A stretch of DNA of 64,000 nucleotides from Pectinophora gossypiella (taxonomy: Eukaryota; Arthropoda; Insecta; Lepidoptera; Gelechiidae): the NCBI RefSeq assembly GCF_024362695.1, contig NC_065417.1:11649001-11713000 (forward strand), in the 5' to 3' direction. This document shows positions 12,294 to 23,200 of the stretch, one piece after another. Within the stretch, counting starts at the first letter, position 1, and each line of letters begins with the position of its first letter. Position numbers and translations under genes: made by a program. The notes under the pieces are model-generated. The model saw only the letters and a program-made list of their open reading frames with translations, had not been told where the DNA came from and searched no databases.

Positions 12294-13092
12294 TTACATT
12301 ATGCAGACCTCTGGTGTTACTTGAGTTTCTCTTAGAAAAGGTATTTGGAATGACTGGTTTTCACTGCCACTTTCGATGGTACTGTCAGTAAGGCGCGGTA
12401 AGCTTTCCGGAGTTTCATCATCGCTCTCATAAACTGCAGGTTCCGTTCTAAGTGCGTCTTCTATATTCATGTCGACGTTCCACATTTGATTGAATTCCTT
12501 CTTTACTGGTTCCACAAGTTGGGGCTTGTTGGTGACATAAACGTAGTTCCAGTTGTCCGATGAACGATCGTCGCCCCAGTTCAGAGTGCCCGTCATCAAG
12601 ATCTTGTCATCGATTAAGCAAAACTTATGTTGCATATTATAACGTTCGTTTACTCTACATTTGATTTCGGCACCTGAAAATAACGATGCATGTTAAAATT
12701 CATACAACTGTAGGTATTTGTTGCAGTCAAAGTTGCAGTTACTTACCAGCATCCAATAGCTCTTTTAATAAGAAATCTGTCGAGTCGTTGTATCCATTTC
12801 TGTCGATTATAATACGGACTTTAATATTTTTTATTTTTATCAATTTTACTAATCTTCCTTGAATAGCTGGGTTGTGGATACTAGGCATGCAAACGTCTAC
12901 ACTAGTTTTAGCGCCTTCGATGTAACTAATCAATTTGTCGAAACAGTTCCAGGCGTTGAGTTGTAGCTTACAGAATACCATCACATCGTTGATTTCTTTA
13001 TTTCGACTTTTGTAGTAAAATGCGGCCGCCGACACAATGCAACTTAATGTAACCGCCGCAGCCGAAGACACAATAAGTGGATTAAATCTCAT
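12294..13092 (-). CDS. Zucchini/PLD6-like phospholipase D family protein with altered HKD motif
   Basis: Two exons on the minus strand (12747-13092, then 12294-12673; donor gtaagt, acceptor cag, phase 1) give 241 aa, close to the usual 250 or so for Zucchini/PLD6. The N-terminus has a hydrophobic segment (PLIVSSAAAVTLSCIVSAAA), as expected for an outer-mitochondrial-membrane anchor. The middle (YIEGAKTSVDVCMPSIHNP) and the end (ILMTGTLNW) match the single-HKD PLD family. Known members act in piRNA biogenesis on mitochondria. The expected H-x-K-x4-D motif reads Q130-H-K132-FCLI-D137, so the nucleophilic His position is Gln. The tail after residue 175 is acidic and Ser/Glu-rich. It could be a diverged paralogue, a catalytically dead adaptor, or the true orthologue with an assembly error. 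Confidence 0.85.
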
Positions 13093-13255
13093 TGTAAGTA
13101 ATTTCGAACATGAATAAAGGGTTGTTTAAAGTAGCACTGGGACCTGTCTTTAGTTTTATCCTTTGAAATAAAACAAAGAGGTCAATAAGTACTACCATAA
13201 GTTAGCACAAGTGAGACTTATTTATATCTACCCTCAATTTTTACAAGTTATCCAG

Positions 13256-13259
13256 TAAT
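13256..13259 (+). repeat. Target-site duplication, left copy (retroelement 1)
   Basis: TAAT directly precedes the 5' LTR and is repeated at 18671-18674 directly after the 3' LTR. A 4-bp duplication fits Ty3/gypsy integration. Confidence 0.75.
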
Positions 13260-13483
13260 TGTTAGCGGCATCCCCTACTCATATGGCAACACCGACGACC
13301 GAAGCTATATAAGGACGCTCCAACCAACACTTGCCCTCTTTTTTATTCTTTCGTTCGAAGCGCGCGCTCTTAAGATTACGTTCATTTCTTTTGTAAATTA
13401 TAATTTTGTAAAATATATCCGATTTGTTTTGTGCCGTGTTTTGTGTCGTTTTTTTTTAAATAAATTTGTTTCCACCTCTAAAA
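13260..13483 (+). repeat. 5' LTR of retroelement 1
   Basis: This 224-bp repeat begins TGTTAGCGG and ends CTAAAA. Read by eye, it is the same as 18447-18670. It contains a TATA box (tatataag, 13306-13313) and a polyadenylation signal (aataaa, 13459-13464). It is flanked by TAAT. Confidence 0.9.
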
Positions 13484-13542
13484 TCAGAAGTGGGATTCGG
13501 AGGCCGTTATAGCCGACAAATGCCATTCCTGGTTTCTTCATA

Positions 13543-15378
13543 ATGTCAAGTAGGAAACGAGTAGCACCGCGAGAGCGCGCGGCTTCGCCTCATCCAAATG
13601 TAGGTAGCCTGGCGGCCACTATGGACGCGATTCTCAACCGCCTGGCCACGTTGGAGCAGCGCGCCAGCACTTCCGCGAGCGAGGCGCCTGGCCTTGCGAT
13701 AACGCAGGCGGGACATGTGGGTGGAGAAACCGCGCCGCTTGCGCAGACACGTGGTCGCGCGCTGGCCCCGGTTCCCGAGACGAGCATGCCGCCGCCTCTG
13801 TCGGGTGACGGCCGCACCGCCAGCCCTGCCAGCTCCGCTACATCGGTCGCAGCTACACCGAGCGCAACGGAGCGCCTGATCGAGGCCCTGAGATCCATCC
13901 AACCGGTGAGATCCAACCATTATTATATATCTGATTTCGATCCTACTGTTCATGATGTCAATGCATGGTGTGACGAGATAGATCGTGCCTGTTCACAAAA
14001 CCAGTGGGACGACAGGGAGTGCCTAGCCCGTGTGGGGTTATCCCTAAAGGGCGAAGCACGCCTCTGGCTACGTGAATGGACGAGTGATGACCGTACTTGG
14101 TCGAATTTCAAGGCTGAACTAAAGTTGTTGTGTCCACCCCGCATCGACATTGCGAACATACTTTTTGAAGTAATGTGTACCGATTCCGATAAGTATTCCA
14201 CCTATGCTGACTATGCCCGTAAATCATTATTGCGATTGCGTATAGTTAGAGGATTAAGTGACGAATTACTGTGTGCTATAATCATACGTGGCATTAAAGA
14301 TCCGCATATTCGCGCAGCTGCCACTAATGCTAAACTAAAACCAGACAGCATCGTGGAATTCCTATCGATATATGTGAAGCCAAATCGTTTAAGTGGAAGT
14401 ACGAGGGCCGTTGCAAACACTCATGCACGTAGCTTTCGACCGACCGGTGACTCATCCGTCAATAGTAATCATAAGCGCCCCGCCGGGAACACAGACGGAC
14501 GAGCGCGATGCTATACCTGCAACCAGGTTGGGCACAAAAGTAGATTCTGTTCTAAGCGAGTTAAGACCGAAAATAATGTTCGAGATGCGAACAAAAGTTT
14601 TGCATCTACCCACGAACCGACTAACACCGTCAAAACTATGTGTACATTTTGTAAAAAGATAGGACACCTCGAAGAAAACTGTTTTGCCAAAGAACGCTCA
14701 GAGTCGCGTAATAAGGCTAACGTAAATTTTTGCCGCGAGACGGCCTGTGATCGTCCCAGTCATAATGATGTGATAACAGCGGTTCTTTGTGGTGTTCCAA
14801 CCGACGTGTTAATCGATAGCGGTTCGAGTATTTCTCTAATTTCGCACGATTTAGTCAAGCACTTTTCGTGTCGTACTATCCCAAGCGCACAGATATTGCG
14901 TGGTTTAGGCGGGATAGAAATGCGTTCCGATTCCTTCGTTACATTGCCAATAGAATTTAGAGACGTTACGTTGGAGGTTGATCTCTACGTTGTGCCTCGC
15001 TGTTACCTCAGTGCGCCAGTGCTTATAGGTACCGACGTTTTAAATAGAAAAGGCATTACTTATATACGCATAACTAGAAACTGTTCGTTTGTAAATAATG
15101 TGAGTCATGGTGAACCGAAAGTGCAACTCGATTCGATCAACACCCCTGTGTGTGGTGACAAAAAGGTGCAACTCGCCTCTGTTTTGAATAAATACTCGGA
15201 GTTCTTTTTAAGCGGGACAGCGACGACTACCGTCAATACCGGGGAGATGCACATTCGGCTCACTAGTGAGGAACCTGTTAATTACCACCCATACAAACTG
15301 TCGTATGACGAAAAACTGCGTGTTCGTGAAATTATTAGCGATTTAAAGGAAAAAGGTACCTATCGTACGCGAATCTGA
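13543..15378 (+). CDS. Retroelement 1 Gag-protease reading frame (ends at a frame break in RT)
   Basis: This 611-aa frame holds a long Ala/Pro/Ser-rich Gag N-terminus and a capsid-like region. Two zinc knuckles follow: CYTCNQVGHKSRFC and CTFCKKIGHLEENC, each CX2CX4HX4C. The aspartic protease active site is VLIDSGSSISLIS. The frame then enters the start of the reverse transcriptase and stops at 15376-15378. The RT sequence continues in the +1 frame, which is open from before that stop. The break lies well past the Gag/Pro border where programmed shifts usually occur, so a one-base indel is the simplest reading. Confidence 0.88.
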   Translation: MSSRKRVAPRERAASPHPNVGSLAATMDAILNRLATLEQRASTSASEAPGLAITQAGHVGGETAPLAQTRGRALAPVPETSMPPPLSGDGRTASPASSATSVAATPSATERLIEALRSIQPVRSNHYYISDFDPTVHDVNAWCDEIDRACSQNQWDDRECLARVGLSLKGEARLWLREWTSDDRTWSNFKAELKLLCPPRIDIANILFEVMCTDSDKYSTYADYARKSLLRLRIVRGLSDELLCAIIIRGIKDPHIRAAATNAKLKPDSIVEFLSIYVKPNRLSGSTRAVANTHARSFRPTGDSSVNSNHKRPAGNTDGRARCYTCNQVGHKSRFCSKRVKTENNVRDANKSFASTHEPTNTVKTMCTFCKKIGHLEENCFAKERSESRNKANVNFCRETACDRPSHNDVITAVLCGVPTDVLIDSGSSISLISHDLVKHFSCRTIPSAQILRGLGGIEMRSDSFVTLPIEFRDVTLEVDLYVVPRCYLSAPVLIGTDVLNRKGITYIRITRNCSFVNNVSHGEPKVQLDSINTPVCGDKKVQLASVLNKYSEFFLSGTATTTVNTGEMHIRLTSEEPVNYHPYKLSYDEKLRVREIISDLKEKGTYRTRI

Positions 15379-17860
15379 GTCCTCGTACGCCAGTCCTATC
15401 CTGCTTGTCAAAAAGAAAGACGGGTCGGATAGGATGGTGGTTGATTATCGCGCGTTGAACAGCATCACTATAAAGGACCGCTACCCGCTTCCTTTAATCG
15501 AGGATCATATAGATAGGCTCGGGAAGTGTACGTATTTCACGGCGTTAGATATGACAACTGGCTTCCATCAAATAAAAATTAATGAAGAATCCGTACGTAA
15601 GACTGCGTTTGTGACCCCCGAAGGACATTTTGAATACCTCAAAATGCCATACGGGCTCGCAAACGCACCGGTTGTCTATCAACGAATTATCTCTGATACT
15701 TTGAGAGCCTTTATAGAATCAGGCCGGGTTCTCGTATACATTGACGACATTTTATTACTTAGCGACACGATAGAAGAAGGATTGTCTCTGCTCGACTCTG
15801 TTTTGCAAACCCTAACAAAAGCCGGGTTTTCCATTAACTTACGAAAGTGTTCCTTTCTTACTACCGAAGTAGAATATCTTGGCAGAACGATTTCCAATGG
15901 TCAGGTTAGGCCGAGCGTGCAAAAAATTGACGCACTTGTCAAATCTCCGGTCCCTAAAACCGTCAAGCAAGTCAGGCAATTCCTCGGCCTGGCCGGCTAT
16001 TTCAGGAGGTATATCCCAGGTTATGCAACCAAGGTGGCCAGTATCGCATATTTGACTCGCAAAGATGTGAAGTTCTTGTGGGGTGCGGAACAGGAACGAG
16101 CGAGACAAGAAGTCATTTCTATATTGACTAATGAACCTGCCTTATTAATTTTCGATCCCTCGTTACCTACCGAGGTACACACCGACGCGAGCTCATTAGG
16201 TTACGGCGCCGTGTTGATACAGGTGGGAAAGGACGGTCGCAGACACGCAGTCGCGTATTATAGTAAGGTCACGGCGGGTGCAGAGCCCAGGTACCACTCC
16301 TATGAATTGGAGACCCTCGCTGTAGTCAAGGCCCTACAACATTTTCGCCATTACCTTGTTGGAAAACATTTCAAAGTAGTAACTGATTGTAACGCCTTAA
16401 AGATGACTCAGCGCAAAAAGGATCTCCTTCCTAGGGTGGCGCGCTGGTGGATGTACCTGCAGGATTATGATTTTGATCTAGAATACCGAAAAGGTCAGTT
16501 TATGCCGCACGCCGACTATCTCAGTCGCAACCCAGTTAACCTCTGTGTCGTCCGAAAACCACTTAATTGGGCTCAAGTTGCCCAAGCGGCAGATGATGAG
16601 ACATTGACTATGCTCGAAAAACTTGATCAGGGTCAGTTAGACTGCTCGCGATATGTCAAAAAGAATAACGTGTTGTATTACAAATATAACGCGATAGGTG
16701 AACAATCGCGGTTGTTATGCTATGTCCCTAAAGGTTTCAGATTAAGCCTATTACGTGTTTTTCACGATGAACATGAGCACATAAGTATTGAAAAGGTACT
16801 TGATTTAATTCTTAAGCATTTTTGGTTCCCTAATATGCGTCAATTCGTAAAGAAATACATATCTCATTGCATTGTGTGCTTGGCTCATAAAAGGGTACCT
16901 CGTGCCCCTTTACAGCCAATAGTGTCGTGGACTAAGCCGTCGACACCTTTCGATACGGTGCACGCTGACGCTCTTGGTCCATTACCTGAGTCGAATGGTT
17001 ATAAATACATCCTCATATTAGTAGACGCCTTTACTAAATATTGTCTCCTGTATCCAATGTATAGGCAAGACAATGAGGAACTTAAATGTGCATTTACTAA
17101 CGCAGTCTCGATTTTTGGTACGCCGCGACTTATTATTTGTGATAGGGGAAGAATGTTCGACAGTGTCGGTTTCACCGGATGGGCATCGAATTTTGGTATA
17201 CAGATACATTTCATTACTCCCGGAATGCACCAAGAAAATGGGCAAGTGGAGCGGTACTGTCGCACTATTCTTAATATGATTAGAATAGAGGTTAATTATA
17301 AAAACGAATCTTGGTCTAAGGCGCTGTGGAAGCTACAACTTGTACTAAATGTCAATAAACAAAAGACTACTCAGTGCTCCGCTCTAAATCTGCTCATTGG
17401 ATCGGAGACAACCACTCCTGCTATCAACGCACTGGTTCGAGATATCACCATTGAAAGTTCTACGCCTAACCGGACAGTTTTGCGCGATATGCGGCGACAA
17501 AGGGCTGAAGGTCTATTGGCTTCAAATCAGGCAAAGCAAGACGCTCGTGTCAATACGAATAGAAAAGCACCTAGGTCTTTTACTGTGAACGATTTGGTTT
17601 TCGTTATAAAATCATCCCAATCCACAGATAAGCTTGATAGTGGCATGCGGGGTCCATATCGCATCATTAGAACGCTGTCTAACAACCGGTACGAGCTGCA
17701 GTTGATAGCGGGCTCGTATGGCAAGACTACACAGGCGGCCGCGGAGTATATGATGCCCTGGAATGGCGAATGGACCCCGGAAACCTGCTCTGCCTTCTTT
17801 GATTGTAAGCATTATCTATCTGCATGTTTATTCCCCTATAGGTGCCCTTTCGGTAGCTGA
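15379..17860 (+). CDS. Retroelement 1 pol: reverse transcriptase, RNase H, integrase
   Basis: The frame is +1 relative to Gag-Pro and opens just before the Gag-Pro stop; its first Met is at 15434. RT motifs include FTALDMTTGFHQIKI and the catalytic YIDD at about 15740. RNase H has HTDASSLGYGAVL. The integrase has an HH-CC zinc segment (HDEHEH...CIVC), then catalytic D (HADALGPL), D (ICDRG) and E (GQVERY). A chromodomain is not evident. The 3' end reads into a region with a good donor (gtaagc at 17805); see the separate entry on the intron-like segment. Confidence 0.9.
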
Positions 17861-18308
17861 ATTGTTTAACTTGTCTTAAGTTTTCTTGTGGTACGCTTTG
17901 TCCAGCAGTCACCAAACCATTCGATATGTCCAGTACTGAGTTAAGCGATATAATTTACACATGTAAGTCCTGGAAGGCTATGGCATAAGGCATTGTAGCA
18001 CCGTGTAAGGCCTTGGTAGGCATCGGTTGCGATATGAATCCCGTGTAAGGCCTTGGTAGGCATCGGTTGCGATATGAATCCCGTGTAAGGCCTTGGTAGG
18101 CATCGGTTGCGATATGAATCTCGTGTAAGGCCTTGTGTGGCATCGAGACTGTAGGCAGGACCTCGCATGTATATAACGTGCGAAGTTACAGATTGTGTGA
18201 GGCTTCGTGTAACGTACCTACCTTCTTACAACAGCTCACAGCGATTAGCCAAATAACAAGACTTGTATAACGCTTGAAATAGAATTAACGTGTGGCTATT
18301 CTCCCCAG
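17805..18308 (+). other. Intron-like 504-bp segment near the pol C-terminus
   Basis: It begins gtaagc and ends tctccccag. Joining the flanks keeps the pol frame open: the codon is split after its first base at 17804 and completed at 18309. The downstream frame (VEDPIVEAVPELRQE...) is acidic and Pro-rich, like the C-terminal tails of related elements, and continues into the 3' LTR to a stop at 18497-18499. Without removal, pol stops at 17860. The segment contains the 40-bp tandem array. It could be a true intron or a later insertion. Confidence 0.55.
18001..18150 (+). repeat. 40-bp tandem repeat array inside retroelement 1
   Basis: Three perfect 40-bp units occupy 18001-18120, each 'ccgtgtaaggccttggtagg' followed by 'catcggttgcgatatgaatc'. 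A diverged fourth unit covers 18121-18150. Units are directly adjacent with no spacers, so this is not a CRISPR array. Confidence 0.95.
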
Positions 18309-18446
18309 GTGTAGAAGACCCGATTGTGGAGGCAGTGCCAGAGCTACGACAAGAGCCACAGCCGGGACCAAGCCGCTGTGCGCCACACCCAGGCCATAGG
18401 CCAGCCGAGGAGAGCAGCGAGGACGCAGCTCCGTCAGGAGAGGCCG

Positions 18447-18670
18447 TGTTAGCGGCATCCCCTACTCATATGGCAACACCGACGACCGAAGCTATATAAG
18501 GACGCTCCAACCAACACTTGCCCTCTTTTTTATTCTTTCGTTCGAAGCGCGCGCTCTTAAGATTACGTTCATTTCTTTTGTAAATTATAATTTTGTAAAA
18601 TATATCCGATTTGTTTTGTGCCGTGTTTTGTGTCGTTTTTTTTTAAATAAATTTGTTTCCACCTCTAAAA
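18447..18670 (+). repeat. 3' LTR of retroelement 1
   Basis: This second copy of the 224-bp LTR appears identical to 13260-13483. Its first about 50 bp are also read as the C-terminal codons of the predicted extended pol. The TAAT target duplication follows at 18671-18674. Confidence 0.9.
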
Positions 18671-18674
18671 TAAT

Positions 18675-20253
18675 ATTATTTGAATTAAAATAATAATTAT
18701 CAGTATTTTCATTGTATCATATGTGTAGACTCCATTATTAGAATTAAAATACCTAATCATTATCAGTAAGTATTACATTTCTCAAACATTTTTCAAGTTG
18801 ATTATACTAGTAAGTAAGTAGTTAACACTATAATACACTTTATATTTTAAATATTTTTTATTGAGTTTGTAATGCATTGAAAATGTTTATTCCTTGCAAA
18901 TTTAACATTTAAGGAAAAAACATATTTTTTTAAGTAATTTTAACGAGGAAAACTAAAGTTCTTCATTTTCGTTTTGACTAACTTTATAAACGCTAGAAGA
19001 TCTTATGGTCGTTTTTACACTACATCAGGGATTTCTGATGTAGTGTAAGCTACGATCCATACCGTAATTTGTACGTAGAGCTATTTAGCTCTACGACCAT
19101 TGCGGATTCATCATTTCACGGACTTGATCGGATTTTCATGACAGATCCGAAGTGGACGTGGCCACGTGGCCTACTATTTGTATGGTAGCTTACACTAGGT
19201 CTTTGGCTTATACACTATATCCAAAGACCCGACATACGATATCTCATAGTAATGTTCTTTCCCCTTTGTCTTCCCATTTTCGAACTCATGTTTTCTTACG
19301 ATGATTTATGAAAGGAATCGGATGGTAGTGCGAGTGGGAAAACATCCTTAGAATCATCCTTAAAAACTGGCATATTATTTATCTACTCTGAAGTATCTGA
19401 AGACCAAAAGACATTACTACTCAAAAATGTCAAAAGGAAAATTATACCACCGAAGACATTATTTATCGGAATATACCTACATGAAGCTATAAAAACTAAA
19501 GATGTTACCTGAAGAGTGAAGACTGAAGACGTTAGTATACTGGATTTTACAACTTAGATGAAAAAGATGACCGAAGGTCAGGCTGTATGTCCTAAGTTCT
19601 CTTTGACGGCCCAAATGGGCAAATCGAAAAAAAAAAAAGATATAAATGGCGAATGGCGCGGCTTTTTGGCGGGAAACGGGAACGGGACAGTTGCTTTCTT
19701 CATTGAATAATCTAAATAATTAATACGAAGTGGTGTTTTGTGGTTAATGATCGCATTAAGTTAGTCGGAAGACATTCGCGAGTGTTATTATATTGGAGTA
19801 TTCAATAAACAAAGTGTATCTGCCTATTTTCGCTTCGTGTCAGGAAGCCGCTTCATAACTCAAAAGTTTATGCGGACTTTTGAGTTAATTCGTTTGGGGT
19901 TCGGAGTAGGAGTCTACTCCGAGGGTGGGGGCTTAGGTTTCATCATCATCACCTTTCATCATTTCATTAATCATCAAGAAAAAAAAAACGTCAGACATGG
20001 CTGTATGGGCATAGTTCCCTTTGCCTTACCCTTCGGGGAAAACAAAAACAAAAAAAAAAAAAAAAAATGGCGAATGGCGCGAATATTGACGTTTGTTTAT
20101 TGACATTTGCTGTTCTTGGTCATATCGTCATATATGGTGTTCCATGGGTTGTTTTTTATTGAATTTCGTGGTTAAAATGTTACAATAAACATGTCCTGAA
20201 GATTAGTTAGAGATACATTGGTAGTATCTTAGTATTATAATATACTTTATATA
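18675..20253. other. Intergenic repeats and EXO1 promoter region
   Basis: It contains a short perfect hairpin 'tacactacatcag...ctgatgtagtgta' (about 19017-19048), the second R2 repeat (19671-20045) with long A-runs, and about 200 bp of unique sequence before the EXO1 start codon. I see no supported gene. Confidence 0.5.
19671..20045 (+). repeat. Dispersed repeat R2, copy 2
   Basis: It is nearly the same as 4661-5010, with small indels and an A-rich end after about 20040. Both copies carry 'gtaggagtctactccgag'. The similarity suggests fairly recent spread. Confidence 0.7.
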
Positions 20254-23200
20254 ATGGGGATCACCGGTTTAATACCGTTTCTTGAGAAGGCTTCAAGGAG
20301 GGCTAATGTTGACGAATTTAGTGGATGTACCGTAGCTATAGATTCCTATTGTTGGCTCCACAAGGGAGCCTTCGCCTGTGCAGATAAGCTGGTGAGAGGA
20401 GAAGATACCGACATGTAAGTTAAACTTATTTTATAGCTTTTCTAATTCACGTAAATGTTGACAGTGTTTTGTTTTTGTTAATTTACGCTTGGGTATTTTC
20501 ATTGCAGACACATAAAATATTGCCTCAAATATGTGACGATGCTACTTTCTAAGAATATCAAGCCGATTTTGGTTTTTGACGGAAGACATTTGCCTGCAAA
20601 AGCTATGACCGAAAGTAAACGAAGAGAGTAAGTATTCGGATTCAGACGCATTTTTACTTATACCCATTATCGGAAATCTGGTAAAGCAAAGTCTGTACTG
20701 TGACATCTTACTGATATGAAACTGAAATAAATACTTGTTTATCATTACTGAGGTATCTTTCAGGTCTAGAGACATATCGAAGAAAAGAGCAGCTGAACTG
20801 TTAAGTTTGGGAAAGGTGAGCATAAAATTTGATTATTTCTGATGTTGAGAGTACTGTTACATACTATAACTACTTAAGCTACTTTGCTTTAATACTGCCT
20901 TTCAACTTTCCTATGTAAATTAACACACATAGATATAATTCAAAATAGATCAGAGTAGAAAGAACATTTATTAGTTGGAATGTCAATTTAATTTAATCTC
21001 CCTCAATTTCAGATAGAGGAAGCTCGATCATACATGCGACGTAGTGTGGACATTACCCACAGTATGGCCTTGAAACTCATAAAGGAGTGCAGAAAGAGAA
21101 ATGTGGACTGCATCGTGGCTCCATATGAGGCTGATTCTCAACTAGCCTACCTCAATGTCAAGAAATTTGCACATCTTGTCATCACTGAAGATTCAGACCT
21201 CATTTTGTTTGGGTGCACTAAGGTATAAATCTTTCATCTATTGGGTCAGAGTTGAAAATCAGTCTTGCTGTCTTGTAGTATGTCTGAAAGAATCATTGTT
21301 ATTATTATTATTTCTCCTGCATGTTGGTCAACTCCTGCATGTTGGTAACAACAGCAGCAGACTCAAGAGAAAGAACATTCTTTTAACATAAGAGGACAGA
21401 AACGGGGGCCATGTAATCACAGGATTGTAAACGCCCACATATCCACACCTTAAAACACCTGCTTATGGTCGAACAACCGATCGCAAGTAGAACGAAATGT
21501 TTTGTTTTATTCTTATTTTTAACGAGGCTTTGAACACCCTGAGTGATCATGCCAGCCTCATGGGTGCTTTCGTGTACCTATCCCTTAGACAAGGGATTGG
21601 TCAACCAGATAGTATAAACTAAAAGCCTTACTTGATAGTGGCTCTGCCAACCAGCAATTGATTTCTCCGTTACCAAGAGAAATCACACCCTGAGAGCGGT
21701 TGTTATGGTTATGGTAAAGGTCATCGACCTTATGAAGTGTTTTAGGTGAAAAATCCTGTCCCCCTTGCGGGATTTTAATTCTGACGAAACAATATGTCAT
21801 AATATTTTATATATAATTTTTTATTTGTTTGTTTGTATTCTTGATTATGCACTGTTCAGGAATCGCATTATTCCGAGGGTCTACTTCATACATGTAATAC
21901 TTTTGTGGTATTATTCATCAGGCCAAACATGATACTAGTACTTTATACTTAACTTACATTTCCAGGTCCTCTTCAAAATGGATCTTGACGGCAGCGGCAC
22001 ATTGGTGGACACAACCAAGCTACCTCTAGTGATGAAATGTCCTATTGAGAACTACACATTCGACAAGTTTAGACAGATGTGCATCATGTCTGGGTGTGAC
22101 TACCTCGCTTCCCTGCCGGGGATAGGCCTGGCCAAAGCACGACAGTTCATTACTGCTACTCAGGATCCTAATATTGCTAATGTAAGTGGCTACAGCAAGA
22201 TCTGCACGACAACCGCGTCGCGTGTGGCGCGTATTATATCGAGGGCTTCGACCAATAGGCGTACGACGTTTATCGGCGTAGATAGCATTCGCTGCGTCGC
22301 GGTGCAGACTCCGTTGATGAGTTTAATAATGCAGTCAGTGCCCCAACATAATACCTGTGTACACTCCAGCGTTGCCAGACGTCCCGATTTTTAAATCAAA
22401 ATTTAATTTCCCGCGCGGGACAGGCTCAGTCCCGCTTTTCGGGAATAACTCGACCGTGCGTGCAACGTACTGAGAAAGCGCGGGCGGATGGCACAAACAA
22501 GTGTGGACTGGAAATTTTGATTTTCATTTCCGTTTTTTTTTTATTCAGAAGACGAATAAGACTCAACTATTTAACGATAGCGTAAATCTGAATAAAAATA
22601 TCATATTTTTATTAAATTACATTTTCTATGCATATTTTTGCTATCTATTGTCACGTAAACGTAATTTGAACTCAAATTAAAGATAGATATTAACAAAATA
22701 ATTATATACGTTGTTTTACTATGTCCCGCTTTCGACGAAAGAATCCCGCTTTTAAAACACACAATAACGGGTTCTTATCGCGTTTAAAACAATGCATAAT
22801 CCCGATTTTTTTCACTCAAAATGTTCCAAAATCCCGACTTAGCAAAAAAATCTGGCAACGCTCCTTCACTCAGTCTAATTATGATAATGAAATTCCTTTC
22901 TCCAGGCACTAAGGAAGCTACCAAGCTACTTCAACAAGGCGTCGCTGACGGTCACAGATGAGTACAGGGAGAGCTTTCTCAAGGCAGAGGCGACGTTCAA
23001 GCATCAATATGTGTACGATCCACTTCAGAGAAAGATGGTGCGGTTGACGGAGCCCGATGATGACGGTAATAAGGCAAAACGATTATAATGCCTGCTGCAC
23101 GTAGCCGCGCGAGCGGGGCACACAAGCGGTTAAGGGCGCAGGTTCCCAGCTTGCATCAATCTTAACACTTTAGCTGCTATGCACACAACTCTCGTGCCAA

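Larger units (their letters stand above)
13260..18670 (+). mobile_element. Ty3/gypsy LTR retrotransposon 1 (Mag-like), recent insertion
   Basis: The 5.4-kb element has matching 224-bp LTRs and a 4-bp TAAT target duplication. The order is Gag, protease, reverse transcriptase, RNase H, integrase, with no envelope gene. Two CCHC zinc knuckles in Gag and the pol arrangement resemble the Mag lineage; this placement is tentative. It inserted 168 bp upstream of the start codon of the Zucchini-like gene and transcribes away from it. Defects or oddities are a frame break in pol near 15350 and an intron-like insertion at 17805-18308. Confidence 0.92.

Noticed and set aside
13546..13953. Long minus-strand frames (135 and 108 codons)
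   Set aside because: They are shadows of the GC-rich start of retroelement 1 Gag.
18001..18150. Possible CRISPR-like array
   Set aside because: The 40-bp units are directly adjacent with no spacers, within an animal retrotransposon.
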